From Spirochaetota bacterium (GTDB taxonomy: Bacteria; Spirochaetota; Leptospiria; Turneriellales; Turneriellaceae), in assembly GCA_963205035.1 (NCBI GenBank), contig CAUJII010000135.1:1-6225 (forward strand): 6,225 bases of DNA, read 5' to 3'. Below, in pieces: positions 4,426 to 6,225 of the stretch. The first letter of the stretch is position 1, and each line of letters opens with the position of its first letter. Below the pieces are notes generated by a model. The model was not told where the DNA came from. It did no database searches and saw only the letters and a list, made by a program, of their open reading frames with translations. The translations under genes and the position numbers were made by a program.

Positions 4426-5581
4426 AGTCGTATTATTTTTCTTGATAGGTACTTCTCTCGCGGCGCATGAAATTCAAATCCAAACAGGGGTAGTCAAAAA
4501 AGCGATAACTCCCACAGTAGATTTTGGGAGTGCCGTTTACAAGGAAAACGGTTTTAGAATCGGTGCATTTTCTCTCGCAGATACGCGGGGTCTGATTGCA
4601 TCGTATCAAAGCCAAAGCGGGCCGTGGCAGGCCGACTTAGGACAGCGCGAGTTTTCGCTGGACCAAGGCTTTCTCGTGAGTAACGGCGCGTATTTGCCAT
4701 GGTCCAAAAACTATGCGTTCAAAGAACCCTCTGGGCTGCGCTTGGGTTGGCGTTCACGTATTATCGCTGCACACGCGCTCTATTATGTAGCAGATGACAA
4801 GATGATTGCCGCGTCGGAGGTCTCACTTTCTCCCTTATCGTGGTTGCGTTTGGCGGGCGGCGCTGCAACGCAGAGTCTCGATCGTGAAGGTGCACCGATG
4901 CCGTTGGCATCGGTGACGGTGGGCCGCCTTAACGAGAGTGGGTTCTTGGGTGGCGTGGAATACCACGGAGAAGACAATCTGCTTCTCCATGCGCGGTATA
5001 GCGATGGATTTCTCTTGCGTGCGTTGGCGTTTCGTCACTCGGGGACGAATCCTTTTGCGAGCGGAATTTTTCAAAAGGGCGAGGGCCTGGCCGTGCAGTG
5101 GATGAGCGAGTCTTGGTTTGCGCAAATTTTCGCAACCGACTCCCGCTTCGGCATGCTGCGTTATGCGCGAGGTTACCTCGCGAGCGTCCTTGTTTACGAA
5201 GAGAGAAACCAGTTGGCCGCTGCGTCGCTGCGCAATAACCCAACGGGACTCCACCTGCGCGTGGGTGGTTCTTTGAGCCGCTCTGCTTCGTGGCAAACTC
5301 TGGCAGGCATCGGCTTTGCCGACGCTGTCTTTGTCGGCGGTGGGACTTACAGCCTCAAGAGCAACGAACCATTAGAGCCACTTCTCTTCCCCTCTGAGTG
5401 GTATTCCTCTGTTCTTTTACAATCCACGAGCATGCGCGTGAGTAACGATGGTTTCAAGGTGTTGGCCTTGGTCGACACCGATGTTGTGCAAGGTTTCTTC
5501 GCGGCAACGTATGAAGAAGGCGGCCGCAAGGGCACGGAGTTGAATTTCTATATGCGTATAGCAGGCGGCGTGAAATTCTGA
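4412..5581 (+). CDS. Putative outer-membrane beta-barrel protein, unknown function
   Basis: A 389-residue protein. I chose the ATG at 4412, not the upstream in-frame ATG at 4388. GGAG (4403-4406) lies 5 nt before 4412, and the protein then starts MRKNKVVLFFLIGTSLAAHE, a clean signal peptide with cleavage expected near residue 17-18. The mature chain alternates short amphipathic strands and turns (LGWRSRIIAAHALYYVADD, LASVTVGRLNESGFLGGVEY, GLHLRVGGSLS, FAATYEEGG). It ends in ELNFYMRIAGGVKF, with a C-terminal phenylalanine and aromatic/hydrophobic alternation as in the last strand of outer-membrane barrels recognised by the BAM machinery. There are no cysteines in the mature part. The 14-bp overlap with the upstream gene suggests translational coupling and a shared job in the envelope. 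No known porin or transporter family is recognised; the barrel call is inference from pattern. Confidence 0.83.
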   Translation: MRKNKVVLFFLIGTSLAAHEIQIQTGVVKKAITPTVDFGSAVYKENGFRIGAFSLADTRGLIASYQSQSGPWQADLGQREFSLDQGFLVSNGAYLPWSKNYAFKEPSGLRLGWRSRIIAAHALYYVADDKMIAASEVSLSPLSWLRLAGGAATQSLDREGAPMPLASVTVGRLNESGFLGGVEYHGEDNLLLHARYSDGFLLRALAFRHSGTNPFASGIFQKGEGLAVQWMSESWFAQIFATDSRFGMLRYARGYLASVLVYEERNQLAAASLRNNPTGLHLRVGGSLSRSASWQTLAGIGFADAVFVGGGTYSLKSNEPLEPLLFPSEWYSSVLLQSTSMRVSNDGFKVLALVDTDVVQGFFAATYEEGGRKGTELNFYMRIAGGVKF

Positions 5582-5600
5582 GGGCGTTAGGGAGTAATTT

Positions 5601-6074
5601 ATGGAATACCACCAAACATCGGTTTCGCTGCGCGAGAAATCGTACCGGCGACTCAAAGCCGCGCAACTCATTTTCGCCCGGCACGGGATTCGCTGGGGCG
5701 AGGGCGAAATTATTTCGCGGCTCTGCAAAGAGACTGTGTTGCGGTACAGGTCCGGCGGTGCTTGGACCGTGTCCGCACGGCGGTACAATATCCAGACTGA
5801 CGAGACTAAATACGTCATCAGGCCCTGGCGAGTTGATAAGAACCTCTACGGTGTGCTTTGGCAGCGGACGATTCATTCGGGCGAGTCGGTGTCGCGGTTC
5901 GTCGATTTCGCGATTCGGGTGTTCATGCCGCGGTTCGTTGAGACGTATCTTCACAAGCCGCTAAGATGGCCTCCCTGCCAGCGGCTTAGCGCGGCACCTC
6001 GTGTGCCCACGTCCCCCCGACGTGGGTCGGCGTACTCAGCGCAGAATCATCATTTCTGGGCGGCGCGGTGGTAG
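5601..6074 (+). CDS. Small DUF1564-like protein (tentative) with repeat-derived C-terminus
   Basis: A 157-residue protein starting 19 nt after the barrel gene with a good ribosome binding site, AGGGAG (5589-5594), so it is probably the third gene of the operon. Residues 1-30 (including SVSLREKSYRRLKAAQLIF) look like a strand followed by a basic helix, compatible with a ribbon-helix-helix-type DNA-binding fold. Residues 40-117 (including ETVLRYRSGG, RRYN, KYVIRPWRVDKNLYGVLWQ and SGESVSRFVDFAIRVFM) resemble the order of motifs in the leptospiral DUF1564 family: an arginine-rich helix, 'YN/YQ', 'R-P', then a G-x-S-x-x-x-F helix. This comparison is from memory and tentative. From residue 119 on, the frame passes through palindromic repeats (5955-5987, 5993-6007, 6006-6026), giving a Pro/Arg/Ser-rich tail of 39 residues unlike the rest. 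The original stop was probably lost. Confidence 0.65.
   Translation: MEYHQTSVSLREKSYRRLKAAQLIFARHGIRWGEGEIISRLCKETVLRYRSGGAWTVSARRYNIQTDETKYVIRPWRVDKNLYGVLWQRTIHSGESVSRFVDFAIRVFMPRFVETYLHKPLRWPPCQRLSAAPRVPTSPRRGSAYSAQNHHFWAARW
5955..6026. repeat. Cluster of three palindromes over the 3' end of the last gene
   Basis: Three hairpins follow each other. AAGCCGCT (5955-5962) pairs with AGCGGCTT (5980-5987), with an inner GGC/GCC pair. GGCACCTCGTGTGCC (5993-6007) is the same 15-mer as in the 57-bp array near the tRNA. CCCACGTC (6006-6013) pairs with GACGTGGG (6019-6026) around five C. None is followed by a T run. They may help end transcription or protect mRNA, but their repeat nature suggests insertion of mobile or spreading intergenic repeats. 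Confidence 0.65.
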
Positions 6075-6081
6075 GAAGTCA

Positions 6082-6148
6082 CGCGCTACGCCGCCGACAC
6101 GGCTTGCACTGAGCTTGTCGAAGTGCTGTCGTCTTTGCGGCGTGCGCG
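6082..6148. repeat. Palindromic repeat containing CACTGAGCTTGTCGAAGTG
   Basis: CGCGC-t-ACGCCGC (6082-6094) pairs with GCGGCGTGCGCG (6137-6148), leaving one bulged T, to form a 12-bp arm. At the centre is CACTGAGCTTGTCGAAGTG (6107-6125). Its reverse strand contains CTTCGACAAGCTCAG, a short word that I recall as dispersed in many bacterial genomes. Beyond it, 6149-6225 is AT-rich and shows no supported gene; it may be the upstream region of a gene beyond the window. Confidence 0.6.
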
Positions 6149-6225
6149 GTATGCCCGGCGCAAAAGTTTTCCTGACTATTTTATTAACTACCAAAAAGTC
6201 ACCGAAAAAAATGAGAACGGCGGAC

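Noticed and set aside
4835..5296. Minus-strand open frames within the barrel gene
   Set aside because: Arg/Gln/His-rich shadows of the plus-strand gene, which has a signal peptide, ribosome binding site and proper end.
5417..5954. Minus-strand open frames opposite the last gene
   Set aside because: They cross the boundary of two plus-strand genes with good ribosome binding sites and show no recognisable motif.
6211..6225. Possible ATG of a new gene at the right edge
   Set aside because: Only five codons are visible and no ribosome binding site precedes them.

Overview
The window looks like accessory or intergenic-rich chromosome from a Gram-negative, moderately GC-rich bacterium. A Leptospirales-type spirochaete (Turneriella- or Leptonema-like) is my best guess. 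This is inference from a relaxed lipobox lipoprotein, two outer-membrane-like exported proteins and a small protein whose layout resembles the leptospiral DUF1564 family. No marker gene settles it.

Layout: (1) 1-709, minus strand, the 5' part of a lipoprotein gene that runs off the left edge. (2) 810-1319, plus strand, divergent from it, a small AT-rich gene for a membrane-anchored bacterial-PH-like protein, followed by a compact hairpin terminator. (3) 1476-1597, a miniature inverted-repeat element with 12-bp ends and two internal hairpins. It abuts a 174-bp gene-like remnant (1605-1778, minus) that lies immediately behind the stop of (4) a complete DJ-1/PfpI-family protein gene (1768-2532, minus). 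(5) 2533-3054, non-coding and repeat-rich: a second miniature inverted-repeat element (2640-2773), a possible promoter, and two 94-bp tandem units. (6) tRNA-Arg(ACG) at 3055-3129, followed by a different 57-bp tandem array (3123-3267). (7) An AT-rich promoter region, then a probable three-gene plus-strand operon at 3478-6074: an exported beta-rich protein with a charged tail, an outer-membrane-beta-barrel-like protein overlapping it by 14 bp, and a small protein resembling DUF1564. (8) 5955-6148, a run of palindromic repeats which also encodes the last 39 residues of that small protein.

The most unusual feature is the tRNA-Arg locus. The upstream 94-bp units begin with an exact copy of the tRNA leader plus the first 11 tRNA nucleotides. 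The downstream 57-bp units begin with the last 7 tRNA nucleotides and the following base. Both arrays carry arms complementary to the tRNA strand next to them, so each flank could in principle compete with acceptor-stem folding. Whether this is regulation or simply repeat growth seeded at a tRNA gene cannot be decided from the sequence alone.

The operon at 3478-6074 probably makes two cell-envelope proteins together, with translation of the second coupled to the first. The third protein may be a small regulator or accessory factor, but its role is unknown.
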